Source: Acidimicrobiia bacterium UBA5794 (GTDB lineage Bacteria > Actinomycetota > Acidimicrobiia > Spongiisociales > UBA5794). From it: a DNA stretch of 64,000 bases. Where the stretch lies: the NCBI GenBank assembly GCA_002418265.1, contig DIDS01000010.1, positions 93,785 to 157,784 on the forward strand, in the 5' to 3' direction. A program made the position numbers and the translations under genes. The notes beneath the pieces are model-generated. The model had not been told where the DNA came from and did not search any database. It saw only the letters and a list, made by a program, of their open reading frames with translations. Positions 34,830 through 42,995 of the stretch are shown here, piece after piece; the first letter of the stretch is position 1, and every line of letters starts with the position of its first letter.

Positions 34830-35759
34830 TCACATGAGGGACTGCAGATCGAACATCGACGAAGGATGTCGGAGTTTGCCAAGTGCTCGACTCTCGATCT
34901 GGCGCACACGCTCCCTCGTGATGCCAAGGATCGTTCCGACATCAGACAGTGTCCGTGGAGGCTCTGCATCAAGGCCGTAGCGCAGCACGACAACGATCCG
35001 TTCACGATCATCGAGCGTTTCGATCGCCTTGACCAGCTCGCTCCTCCTCGCCGAGTCTGCGATTGGTATGAAAGGATCGGGAGCCATCTCGTCTTCGACG
35101 AAGTCGCCGAGTTCAGCGTCGCCGTCGTCGCCGATTCGACGATCGAGCGATACTGTATCGCCGGGCGCGTTGAGAGCAATCAAGATCTTGTCCTCGTCAA
35201 GGCCGCTGACCTCCGCGATTTCGGCAATGGTTGGCATCCTGTGAAGCTTCTCGTGGAGTGAGAGTTCAGATTCTTGTACGGTTCTCACGATGTCCACCAT
35301 GTGGACCGGCAACCGAATCGTCCGACCGTTGTTGCCGAGACCTCGGGTGATCGCCTGTCGTATCCACCAAGTCGCATAGGTGGAGAACTTGAAGCCCTTG
35401 CGCCAATCAAACTTCTCGACCGCTCGGATGAGCCCAAGGTTGCCCTCTTGAATGAGGTCGAGAAGATCGAGACCACGCCCCGTGTACCGTTTTGCGATCG
35501 AGATCACGAGTCGCAGATTCGATCGAATGAACTGCTGTTTGGCATGTTCTGCCAACCGAATGTGCCTGACCAGTTCCACCCGAGTCGCTGCATCAATGTC
35601 GCCATCTGCGGCGAGCTGCTCCTCGGCTTCTTGACCCCGTTCGATTGTTCGTGCGAGACGGACTTCGTCCTCGGCGGTGAGAAGATCGTGATTGGAGACG
35701 GCGTCAAGATACATGCCGATCGCATCGGCAGCACCAGAAGCTCTCGCTGTTTCTGCCAT
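34830..35759 (-). CDS. RNA polymerase sigma-70 family factor (group 1/2)
   Basis: 309 aa from ATG 35759 (GGAG upstream). Region 1.2 (AIGMYLDAVSNHDLLTAEDEV), region 2 (SNLRLVISIAKRYTGRGLDL, IQEGNLGLIRAVEKFDWRKG, FSTYATWWIRQAITRGL), region 3 and region 4 (ETLDDRERIVVVLRYGL, LGITRERVRQIESRALGKL). It lacks the long region 1.1, so it is more like an alternative RpoD-like (HrdB/SigB-type) factor than necessarily the main one. It would recognise -10 elements of the TANNNT type seen throughout. Confidence 0.92.
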   Translation of the reverse strand: MAETARASGAADAIGMYLDAVSNHDLLTAEDEVRLARTIERGQEAEEQLAADGDIDAATRVELVRHIRLAEHAKQQFIRSNLRLVISIAKRYTGRGLDLLDLIQEGNLGLIRAVEKFDWRKGFKFSTYATWWIRQAITRGLGNNGRTIRLPVHMVDIVRTVQESELSLHEKLHRMPTIAEIAEVSGLDEDKILIALNAPGDTVSLDRRIGDDGDAELGDFVEDEMAPDPFIPIADSARRSELVKAIETLDDRERIVVVLRYGLDAEPPRTLSDVGTILGITRERVRQIESRALGKLRHPSSMFDLQSLM

Positions 35760-35789
35760 TGTCTCCGCCCTTGGCTGATGAAACCGCGT

Positions 35790-35850
35790 GTTTGCCGGGA
35801 ACTGGAAGTTATCACCATTCGGCCAGTGTCGCAAGAGAGTTGTACGCTTC
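35790..35850 (-). promoter_or_regulatory. conventional promoter of the sigma-factor gene
   Basis: Minus strand: TTGCGA - 17 bp - TAACTT, followed by a leader ending in GGGCGGAG before ATG 35759. This is one of the few places with recognisable -35 and -10 elements at standard spacing. Confidence 0.5.
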
Positions 35851-35891
35851 GGTTACGTCTCTTGAAGCATCTACAGCCTGGATCTTTCGGC

Positions 35892-37379
35892 ATGAAACGA
35901 ATCTCAGTTCTGTTTTTCGGATCACTCGCGCTCGGTGTTGGTGCCTGTACCGGTATGAACGGAATGGGACCCGGAGACGCTGTGATCACGCCCGAGCAGG
36001 GGAATCCCACGGTTGAAATCGTGGTTGTTGCAGCCGACGATCTCGACGTCATCCCTGCGACGGTGACAGCGGACGGAATGACGATTGCGCCGATTGACGG
36101 TCTCCGAGTACTGCCGTGGGAGCGACAACCCATCGAGCTTTCCGTGTCTGCCCCAGGTTTTGAGCCGATCGACTATTGGATCGAAGATTATCCAGAAGGC
36201 GGATCGGTTGAGTTTCGGCTTGAACCGGTGATCCTCCAGGGACGTATCACGACACAGAATGGTCGGCCACTCCCTGGCGCACTTGTACAACTCGGAGAGG
36301 ATTCCGATCGTACGGACAACGAGGGCAGGTACTCCTTGGAGCGGGCGACGCCGGGTACGATCACACTGTCGAGGCCGGCGTGGCAGACGAGTGAATATGA
36401 GTGGGATGGGGTGGTCACCGCTCTCGATATCCCGATGGAGCGCCTCGTGGTCAACGCATTCCGGGCTTCGGCAACCGACGTCGCGGACTCGGCCACGTGG
36501 GAACGTCTGCTCGATCTCGCAGACAACAGCGCAATCAACGGCATCGTCGTCGATCTGAAAGGGGAAGACGGATCTGTTTTGTATGGATCCCGAGTAGCGC
36601 AGGCCGTAGCGGCTGGTGCCATTTCGGAGTACTTCAGTATCGAGGACGTGTTGGCAGACGCTCACGACCACGACCTGTACACCATTGGACGCGTCGGTGT
36701 CTTCCAGGACAACTTCTACGCCTTGGCGGAGCCGGAGCACGCCGTGACGACGCTTGATGGTGGCTTGTGGCGAGCTTCCAACGGATACGCGTGGCTGGAT
36801 CCTTCCGATCCCGCTGCGTACGAGTATTCGATCGCGGTGGCAGAAGAGGCCTGCGTGGCCGGTTTTGACGAGATTCAGTTTGACTTTGTTTCGTGGCCGA
36901 TCGGAGATCTCAACAACGCAGTGTTTGACGGCGAATACAACCAGGAGGTGCGAGTTGGTGCCATCACGGCTTTCTTGAATCGTGCCTATTCGGTTCTTCA
37001 CCCACAATGCGCCGTATCCGTCACCCTGCTCGGGATCGTCCTCGAGTCGGGAACCGACGAGGGTGTTGGACAGGAGCCTGAGGCGATGTCTGGTGCCGTT
37101 GACATCTTGTCACCGACGCTTTACACCACGAACTATGGGAAAGGGTGGAAGGGGATGGACGATCCCAATGAGCATGCGGTTGAGGTGGTCACGACAGCTC
37201 TCGATGGAGGCAAGCCGAAGCTGGTCGGGTTCGCATACTTCCGACCATGGCTCCAAACTTGGGCGATCAGCGAAACCGACCAGCGAGCCGTACAGTCAGC
37301 GGTATCGGACAACGACATGGGATGGCTTCTGTGGAGCAACAACGCGGGTTACACCAAGACGATTCTGCCGCCGCGCTGA
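35892..37379 (+). CDS. lipoprotein with a carboxypeptidase-regulatory-like domain and DUF4015-type glycoside-hydrolase-like barrel
   Basis: 495 aa from ATG 35892. The open frame continues upstream to 35274, but that part lies antisense to the sigma gene and has no coding character. Signal MKRISVLFFGSLALGVGAC (lipobox). Residues ~110-180 read as a carboxypeptidase-regulatory-like beta domain (LQGRITTQNGRPLPGALVQL, TDNEGRYSL). Residues ~190-495 match the putative glycosyl-hydrolase family DUF4015: INGIVVDLKGEDGSVLY, YTIGRVGVFQDNFYALAEP, YAWLDPSDPAAYEYSIAVAE, GFDEIQFDFVSWPI. The target polysaccharide is unknown; the protein acts outside the membrane. Confidence 0.8.
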   Translation: MKRISVLFFGSLALGVGACTGMNGMGPGDAVITPEQGNPTVEIVVVAADDLDVIPATVTADGMTIAPIDGLRVLPWERQPIELSVSAPGFEPIDYWIEDYPEGGSVEFRLEPVILQGRITTQNGRPLPGALVQLGEDSDRTDNEGRYSLERATPGTITLSRPAWQTSEYEWDGVVTALDIPMERLVVNAFRASATDVADSATWERLLDLADNSAINGIVVDLKGEDGSVLYGSRVAQAVAAGAISEYFSIEDVLADAHDHDLYTIGRVGVFQDNFYALAEPEHAVTTLDGGLWRASNGYAWLDPSDPAAYEYSIAVAEEACVAGFDEIQFDFVSWPIGDLNNAVFDGEYNQEVRVGAITAFLNRAYSVLHPQCAVSVTLLGIVLESGTDEGVGQEPEAMSGAVDILSPTLYTTNYGKGWKGMDDPNEHAVEVVTTALDGGKPKLVGFAYFRPWLQTWAISETDQRAVQSAVSDNDMGWLLWSNNAGYTKTILPPR

Positions 37380-38056
37380 CCGTCCTTGAAGAAGCCATCG
37401 TTCAGTGTCGGATGTGTCCGAGGCTTGTGGAATGGCGCGAGAAGGTCGCTTTGACAAAGCGTGCATCCTTCGCCGAGGAGGAGTACTGGGGAAAGCCGGT
37501 CCCCGGATTCGGTGATCCGAACGCACGCATTGTCGTGAGCGGTCTCGCCCCTGCCGCCCACGGGGCGAACAGAACCGGGCGCATGTTCACCGGCGATCGA
37601 TCGGGGGATTGGCTCTTTCGTGCTCTTCACACCGCAGGTCTGGCAAATCAGCCAACCTCGGTGTCTCGAGATGATGGTCTTGAACTGACCGGTGTGTGGG
37701 TTACCGCACCGGTGCGGTGCGCCCCACCACAGAACAGGCCCACACCCACGGAACGTGACAATTGCTCGGGGTGGTTCGACGATGAGCTTGCCCTGTTGCC
37801 GAACACACGCGTGTTCGTCGTTCTCGGCCAGTTCGGTTACCACGCCCTCTGGAGCCATCTCAAGCGTACCGGGCACCTCCTCCCAGCTCCGAGGCCCAAG
37901 TTTCGTCACGGCCTCGAGGTCGACCTCGGCGACGTCACGATCCTCGCCAGCTACCACGTTTCCCAACAAAACACCTTCACCGGACGACTGACCGAGCAAA
38001 TGCTCGACGCCGTTTTCGCGCGGGCCACAGCGATCGCCACCGCTCCGAAGCTGTGA
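37322..38056 (+). CDS. udgB: uracil-DNA glycosylase, family 5
   Basis: About 244 aa from ATG 37322, overlapping the previous gene by 58 nt (GTG 37331 is an alternative). Fe-S cluster Cys in QCRMCPRLVEWREKV and later Cys; active-site motif GLAPAAHGANRTGRMFTGDR is diagnostic of UdgB; C-terminal ILASYHVSQQNTFTGRL. Removes uracil (and often hypoxanthine) from DNA. Its TGA stop is formed by the AGCTGTG unit of a heptad array. Confidence 0.9.
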   Translation: MASVEQQRGLHQDDSAAALTVLEEAIVQCRMCPRLVEWREKVALTKRASFAEEEYWGKPVPGFGDPNARIVVSGLAPAAHGANRTGRMFTGDRSGDWLFRALHTAGLANQPTSVSRDDGLELTGVWVTAPVRCAPPQNRPTPTERDNCSGWFDDELALLPNTRVFVVLGQFGYHALWSHLKRTGHLLPAPRPKFRHGLEVDLGDVTILASYHVSQQNTFTGRLTEQMLDAVFARATAIATAPKL

Positions 38057-38083
38057 GCTGAAGGCTGAAAGCGGTGAGCTCCC
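38049..38083 (+). repeat. heptad array at the udgB 3' end
   Basis: AGCTGTG AGCTGAA GGCTGAA AGCGGTG AGCTCCC, all in 7-bp phase; the udgB stop (38054-38056) is in the first junction. Confidence 0.75.
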
Positions 38084-38090
38084 CTAATAA

Positions 38091-38144
38091 CCCTATCGTC
38101 GTATTGCTAACGGCCGAATTGCAACAACTGCAAGGGTATCCTCG
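38091..38144 (+). promoter_or_regulatory. SUF promoter block, copy 1 (sufD)
   Basis: 54 bp from CCCTATCGTC to TATCCTCG, matching the block before sufC2 at 44 of 54 positions (counted by eye, no gaps). It contains TTGCA-ACAAC-TGCAA (38119-38133) and a -10 TATCCT (38137-38142). No standard -35 stands 16-18 bp before the -10, which hints at an activator or a special sigma factor. Confidence 0.6.
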
Positions 38145-38167
38145 GATCATTCCACCAAGGATTTGAT

Positions 38168-39367
38168 GTGACAGCACCTGCTATTCCCGGAACCGACGTC
38201 CCAGATTGGCTGGTCGCGCGGCGTTCAGAAGCGTCCCGAAGGCTTGGCGATCTTGCCATGCCTTCCGAACGCGAAGAGATCTGGCGCTATCTCGATCTCG
38301 ACTTTGATCCAGCATTCGGTTCGGCGCCGTCTCAGCCGGGCGTCGCAGGTGATTCCGACGAACTGACCGAATTGTGGACCGGCAAGGTTGTTTCCGTCAT
38401 TGACGGTTTCGTCACGGACAGGGGTGCGTCAACGGTCGCATCGGTATCCGAACAGATAGACGAGGGTGCCGGCAACGACCTGTTCGCAACCGCATACGAC
38501 GCTCTTGCTCCCGGAGCCGTGTTGATCGACGGTGATCATCTCAGCGAAAAGGTCTTTGTTGACGTCCAGACAACCGGTGTCGCAACGACGTTCCCCGGCG
38601 TTCATGTGGATGTACCTCCCGGATCTGAGGCCTCTGTTGTCGTGCGATTTCGCTCAACAACCGATGCTCCTGCCGTCGTGGTTCCGCGTCTCACGGCGGA
38701 CGTCGGCGACAATGCCAGGCTTGCTCTTACCGTGATCCAGGATTGGAACTATCAGACCCGAGCCATGGCTCGAGCCGTTGTCAACCTTGGTCGCGATTCA
38801 GGACTGACCCTTTCTGAGGTTGGCCTTGGTGCCAAGATTGGCCGTTTGCATCTGGATGTGAACTTCATCGGTCGTGGCTCCTGGGCCAAGATCTACGGTG
38901 TCTATTTCGGGGAGGACGATCAAACCCTCGACTACCGCTATTTCATGAACCACATCGGAACCAACACGCGCTCGGACATGTTCCTCAAAGGTGCCGTTGA
39001 AGACGACGCACTCTCAGTCTTCACCGGAATGATTCGCATCGAGACGACCGGGATCAAGACCGAAGCATTCCAGACGAACCGAAACCTGATCCTCTCAAGT
39101 GGTGCATCAGCCCAGTCGGTTCCCAATCTCGAGATCCTGGCGAACGATGTGAAGTGTGGTCACGGGTCGAGCGTTGGCCCACTTGACGAAGACCAGCGCT
39201 ACTACCTGATGAGTCGAGGTCTGACTCCCGACGTGGCAGACAGGCTACAGATCCGCGGCTTCTTCGAAGAGACGATCAGCAAGATCCCCCATCGTGATCT
39301 GTTGCCGTGGATCCGCGAGCGCATCAACACGAAGTACATCACGGCTCAAGAAGAAGGCAGGGTATGA
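38168..39367 (+). CDS. sufD: Fe-S cluster assembly protein SufD
   Basis: 399 aa, GTG start with AAGGA upstream. SufD marks: REEIWRYLDLD near the N-terminus, VDVPPGSEASVVVRF, GRGSWAKIYGVYFGEDDQTLDY, NHIGTNTRSDMFLKGAVED, FQTNRNLILSSGASAQSVPNLEI, CGHGSSVGPLDEDQRYYLMSR (split here for length). Partner of SufB and SufC. It heads a three-gene unit sufD-Rieske-sufC1 with 4-8 nt overlaps. Confidence 0.94.
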   Translation: MTAPAIPGTDVPDWLVARRSEASRRLGDLAMPSEREEIWRYLDLDFDPAFGSAPSQPGVAGDSDELTELWTGKVVSVIDGFVTDRGASTVASVSEQIDEGAGNDLFATAYDALAPGAVLIDGDHLSEKVFVDVQTTGVATTFPGVHVDVPPGSEASVVVRFRSTTDAPAVVVPRLTADVGDNARLALTVIQDWNYQTRAMARAVVNLGRDSGLTLSEVGLGAKIGRLHLDVNFIGRGSWAKIYGVYFGEDDQTLDYRYFMNHIGTNTRSDMFLKGAVEDDALSVFTGMIRIETTGIKTEAFQTNRNLILSSGASAQSVPNLEILANDVKCGHGSSVGPLDEDQRYYLMSRGLTPDVADRLQIRGFFEETISKIPHRDLLPWIRERINTKYITAQEEGRV

Positions 39368-39690
39368 GTCGGCACTCCATCGGTGCGCTCGATTCCTTTC
39401 CAGATGGAGCCGGCACCAAGATCGAAATCGGGTCGGCCACCATTGCAGTCTTCCGAGTTGAGGACTGTGTGTATGCGATTGATGATCGCTGTAGTCATGC
39501 AGAAGCGTCGCTCTCGGAGGGGGAGCTGTTCGGGTTTGACATTGAATGTCCACGCCATGGTGCGGAGTTCGACATCAAGACGGGTGCTGTGCTTTCGCTG
39601 CCTGCGACCAAGCCGGTTGCTTCCTATCCAACCGAGATCACCAATGGTGAAGTGTTTCTCACGATCAAAGACGAGGCAAACGATGAGTAA
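39364..39690 (+). CDS. Rieske-type ferredoxin of the SUF operon
   Basis: 108 aa from ATG 39364, overlapping the sufD stop (ATGA). Rieske [2Fe-2S] ligands in CSHAEASL and CPRHGAEFD (CxH...CxxH). Small stand-alone Rieske proteins are regularly encoded inside actinobacterial suf operons, where an electron-delivery role is assumed. Confidence 0.9.
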   Translation: MSRHSIGALDSFPDGAGTKIEIGSATIAVFRVEDCVYAIDDRCSHAEASLSEGELFGFDIECPRHGAEFDIKTGAVLSLPATKPVASYPTEITNGEVFLTIKDEANDE

Positions 39691-40414
39691 TGCTCTTGAG
39701 GTCACGAATCTGAAGGCGTCGATCGGGGATCTCGAAATCCTCCGCGGCGTCGACCTCGTGGTCCCCTTTGGAGAGGTTCACGCAGTGATGGGCCCAAACG
39801 GTTCCGGAAAGTCGACCCTGTGCCACGTGTTGATGGGCAAGTCGGACTACGAGGCTTCGGGAGACGCATTTGTCGACGGTGTCGACATCATGGGTATGGC
39901 CGTCGATGAGCGGGCGCGCGCCGGGCTCTTTGAGGCGTTCCAGTATCCGACGGAGATCCCAGGTGTCACGCTCGATGACCTCACCGAAGCAATGGCGGCC
40001 TCAAACCCCAGCGATGAGGGATATGCGGCGCGGGAGTCAGCGACGACAAAAACGCTGTCGATGGAACCGTTCCGTGAACGATTTGTGAACGTGGGGTTGT
40101 CAGGTGGCGAGAAGAAGCGATCCGAGATGTATCTCCTCGGTGTCGCAAAACCGAAGATGGCGATCCTCGATGAAATCGACTCGGGTCTTGACATCGATGC
40201 GGTCCGCGAAGTTGCTGCCATGGTGGAGGCCATGCGGAGTGATGACATGGGCATCCTCGTCATCACGCACTACAGCCGGATTCTGCGCTACATGGCCGTT
40301 GACAAGGTCCACGTGATGGTCAACGGCAAGATCGTCCAAAGCGGCGGTCCCGAGGTCGCAGAAGAACTTGAGTCCGGCGGCTACACCGAACTCCAAGCAG
40401 CAAACGCCCGCTAG
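39683..40414 (+). CDS. sufC: SufC ATPase, copy 1
   Basis: 243 aa from ATG 39683, overlapping the Rieske gene by 8 nt. Walker A GPNGSGKST, FEAFQYPTEIPGV, signature LSGGEKKRSEM, Walker B MAILDEIDSGLDID, ITHYSRIL. SufC partner of SufB/SufD. It differs clearly from the second SufC at 46945-47703 (for example DEIDSGLD against DETDSGLD), so it is an old paralogue rather than a recent copy. Confidence 0.92.
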   Translation: MSNALEVTNLKASIGDLEILRGVDLVVPFGEVHAVMGPNGSGKSTLCHVLMGKSDYEASGDAFVDGVDIMGMAVDERARAGLFEAFQYPTEIPGVTLDDLTEAMAASNPSDEGYAARESATTKTLSMEPFRERFVNVGLSGGEKKRSEMYLLGVAKPKMAILDEIDSGLDIDAVREVAAMVEAMRSDDMGILVITHYSRILRYMAVDKVHVMVNGKIVQSGGPEVAEELESGGYTELQAANAR

Positions 40415-40417
40415 GCG

Positions 40418-40745
40418 TTCCGATGACCGATGACCGACGACCGATGTCTGACGTCTGACGTCTGATGTCTTCTCTTCTTCCGTCCTCCCGCTTGCGGGGG
40501 GACGCGCCGAGCGCAGCGAGGTGCAGGGGGGCTTCTGGTGTTGCGACAAGCTGAGACGCCCCCCTGCGTCGCAACCCCTGCTGTGCATGCGTTGCTCCGC
40601 GTCCCCCCGGAAAACCGGGGGGACGGTAAGAAGACAGAACCGTCCTCCCGCAAGACCGGGGGGACGGGAAGAAAACAGAACCGTCCTCCCGCAAGACCGG
40701 GGGGACGGGTGTGAACCGATGTCTGATGTCTGACTTCTGACTTCT
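40418..40745. repeat. composite repeat, inverted relative to the 10.9-kb copy
   Basis: CCGATGA-type heptads (from ~40420), GTCTGAC/GTCTGAT heptads, then the GC-rich core in reverse orientation (GACAAGCTGAGACGCCCCCC), followed by a ~41-bp unit with CGTCCTCCCGCAAGACCGG repeated twice, and CTGACTT-type heptads before the sir2 promoter. It fills the 351-bp gap; I see no gene in it. Confidence 0.88.
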
Positions 40746-40753
40746 GTTCCTAC

Positions 40754-40765
40754 TACCTTGTGTGC
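40754..40765 (+). promoter_or_regulatory. leaderless promoter -10 of sir2
   Basis: TACCTT plus six bases before ATG 40766, just after the repeat. Confidence 0.5.
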
Positions 40766-41530
40766 ATGGACCCAGACGTTGGAGCCCTTGGGCAGCTGAT
40801 TGACCGCGCACACGCCATCCTGATTCTCACGGGTGCTGGGATCTCTACAGCGAGTGGTATTCCCGACTTCCGTGGGCCGAACGGTATATGGAAGACCGAG
40901 CGCCCGGTCCACTTCGATCAGTTCCTTGCGAGTGAGAAGCATCGTCGGGCATATTGGGATCAGAAGGTTCGGGCAGCGACCGTGTTTCAAGATGCGAAGC
41001 CAAATCGGGTCCACGATGCGTGTGTTGAACTGGAACAGGTCGGCAAAGTGGAAGTGATCGTCACACAGAACATCGACGGTCTGCACTCCGACGCGGGAAC
41101 CTCCACGGACAGACTCGTTGAGATACACGGCACTGCTCGGGAGGCAGCGTGTTTGTCGTGTGATATCCGCACACCAATCGAGGTGCACATCGATTCGTAT
41201 CTGCGCACCGACAATGTCCCGATCTGCAACGAGTGTGGTGGACTGGTGAAACCGGCAACGATCAGCTTCGGCCAGTCACTCGATCCGGTATCACTCGATC
41301 GAGCCCAGCAGTCAGCTGAGCGCTGCGACCTCGTCGTGGCACTCGGATCGACCCTTGGTGTCTATCCAGCAGCGCGTATTCCGTACGCCCCAACGAGTCG
41401 CGGTGTCCCATACGCGATCGTCAACAAAGGGGAGACCGAACACGACGGTTGGCCAACGCTCACGCTGCGGATCGACGGGGATGTGACCCTGGTGTTTCCC
41501 GAAGCCGTGCAAGCCGCGTTGGCGGGCTGA
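40766..41530 (+). CDS. NAD-dependent protein deacylase, Sir2 family
   Basis: 254 aa. Sirtuin motifs: LILTGAGISTASGIPDFRG, VTQNIDGLHSDAG, EIHGTAREAACLSC, zinc pairs CLSC and CNEC, VVALGSTLGVYPA. Removes acyl groups from lysines, using NAD and releasing nicotinamide. Natural counterpart for a GNAT acetyltransferase such as the one at the left edge (inference). GTG 40760 is a possible alternative start. Confidence 0.93.
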   Translation: MDPDVGALGQLIDRAHAILILTGAGISTASGIPDFRGPNGIWKTERPVHFDQFLASEKHRRAYWDQKVRAATVFQDAKPNRVHDACVELEQVGKVEVIVTQNIDGLHSDAGTSTDRLVEIHGTAREAACLSCDIRTPIEVHIDSYLRTDNVPICNECGGLVKPATISFGQSLDPVSLDRAQQSAERCDLVVALGSTLGVYPAARIPYAPTSRGVPYAIVNKGETEHDGWPTLTLRIDGDVTLVFPEAVQAALAG

Positions 41531-41589
41531 ACCAACGCCGCGGTGCGTCACTATCGTTTGGAAGTCGACACCGAACTGAGGAGACAACG

Positions 41590-42978
41590 ATGCGGATCGA
41601 ACGGGATTCGATGGGCGAGGTACCCGTACCCGAGGGTGCCTACTACGGAGCCTCGACACAGCGGGCAGTCGACAACTTCCCAATCTCGAACCAACGCTTT
41701 GGCCGCACGTTCATCTGGGCGCTCGGTGTGCTGAAGGCGTCGGCAGCTGAGACCAACCTCGTGCTCGGCGTCATAGACGAGGTGCAGTGCAAGGCCATCG
41801 TTGCAGCAGCCGAGGAGGTCATGGCGGGAACCCTTGATGATCATTTCGTCGTCGACATCTTTCAGACAGGTTCTGGAACCTCCACGAACATGAACGCAAA
41901 CGAGGTCATCGCCAACCGTGCAACGGAGATCCTCGGTGGGGAACTCGGATCGAAACTCATCCACCCCAACGACCACGTCAACGCGAGCCAGTCCTCAAAC
42001 GACACCATCCCGACGGCAATCCACGTCGCGGCGGTTGCCGGTATCGAGCAGAACCTCCTTCCCGCCCTCGACGCGTTGGCGGCAGCGCTGCGGATGAAGG
42101 AGGTCGAATTCGACGATGTCCTCAAGTCAGGACGCACACACCTCATGGATGCAACGCCGGTGAGGCTAGGTCAGGAATTCGGCGGCTACGCAACGCAGGT
42201 CAGCAAGGGCGCATCCCGCATCCGGGCAATCGTTCCTGAACTCCAAGAGCTCGCCCTCGGTGGAACCGCCGTGGGCACCGGGATCAACGCACCAGACGGG
42301 TTCGCATCGGGGACGATCGCGCGGATGGCCGAGCGAACCGGTTACCCGTTTGTCGAAGCTGAGGATCACTTTGAGGCCCAAGCGTCCAAGGACGCTGTCG
42401 TCAGTGCCTCGGGCGCGCTCAAGACCGTGGCGGTGTCACTCTTCAAGATCGCCAATGACCTCCGGTGGATGTCAAGCGGTCCACGCACAGGGCTCGCCGA
42501 GATCACCCTTCCATCGCTCCAGCCAGGCTCGTCGATCATGCCGGGCAAGGTCAACCCTGTCATCTGTGAGATGGTGATGCAGGTTGCGAGTCAGGTGATC
42601 GGAAACGACGTCACCATCACATGGGGTGGTGCAAACGGCAACTTCGAGCTGAACGTGATGATGCCGGTGATGGCCCACAACCTCCTCGAATCGATCGATC
42701 TACTCGCATCTGCTTCAACCGTGATGAAGGAGAAGATGGTCGATGGAATCGAAGCCGATACGAAGCGCGCTCAATGGCTTCTCGAGCAGAACGTGATCAT
42801 CATCACCGCCCTGGTTCCCGTGATCGGCTACGACAAGTCTGCCGAAGTTGCCAAGAAGGCCTTTGCAGAGGGAAGAGGAGTCCGCGAGGTTGCTCTCGAA
42901 CTCACGGAGCTTTCACCGGACGAGCTTGACACTGCGCTGAACCTCCGAGCCATGACGGAGGGAGGCGTCGTCGGCTGA
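41590..42978 (+). CDS. fumC: class II fumarate hydratase
   Basis: 462 aa from ATG 41590 with GAGGAG upstream. Interconverts fumarate and malate in the TCA cycle. Family marks: TGSGTSTNMNANEVIANRA, NDHVNASQSSNDTIPTA, SGRTHLMDATPVRLGQE and signature GSSIMPGKVNPV. Alternatives in the superfamily (argininosuccinate lyase, aspartase) fit less well. TATCGT (~41550) may be its -10. Confidence 0.95.
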   Translation: MRIERDSMGEVPVPEGAYYGASTQRAVDNFPISNQRFGRTFIWALGVLKASAAETNLVLGVIDEVQCKAIVAAAEEVMAGTLDDHFVVDIFQTGSGTSTNMNANEVIANRATEILGGELGSKLIHPNDHVNASQSSNDTIPTAIHVAAVAGIEQNLLPALDALAAALRMKEVEFDDVLKSGRTHLMDATPVRLGQEFGGYATQVSKGASRIRAIVPELQELALGGTAVGTGINAPDGFASGTIARMAERTGYPFVEAEDHFEAQASKDAVVSASGALKTVAVSLFKIANDLRWMSSGPRTGLAEITLPSLQPGSSIMPGKVNPVICEMVMQVASQVIGNDVTITWGGANGNFELNVMMPVMAHNLLESIDLLASASTVMKEKMVDGIEADTKRAQWLLEQNVIIITALVPVIGYDKSAEVAKKAFAEGRGVREVALELTELSPDELDTALNLRAMTEGGVVG

Positions 42979-42995
42979 GTGTCGGGGACTCAATC

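Noticed and set aside
35274..35891. Open frame extending the DUF4015-like lipoprotein 206 codons upstream
   Set aside because: It is antisense to the sigma-70 gene, and the internal ATG 35892 begins a perfect lipoprotein signal peptide.
40430..40740. Arginine/proline-rich ORFs in the repeat region
   Set aside because: Products of GC-rich palindromes without start signals; equivalent ORFs differ in every repeat copy.
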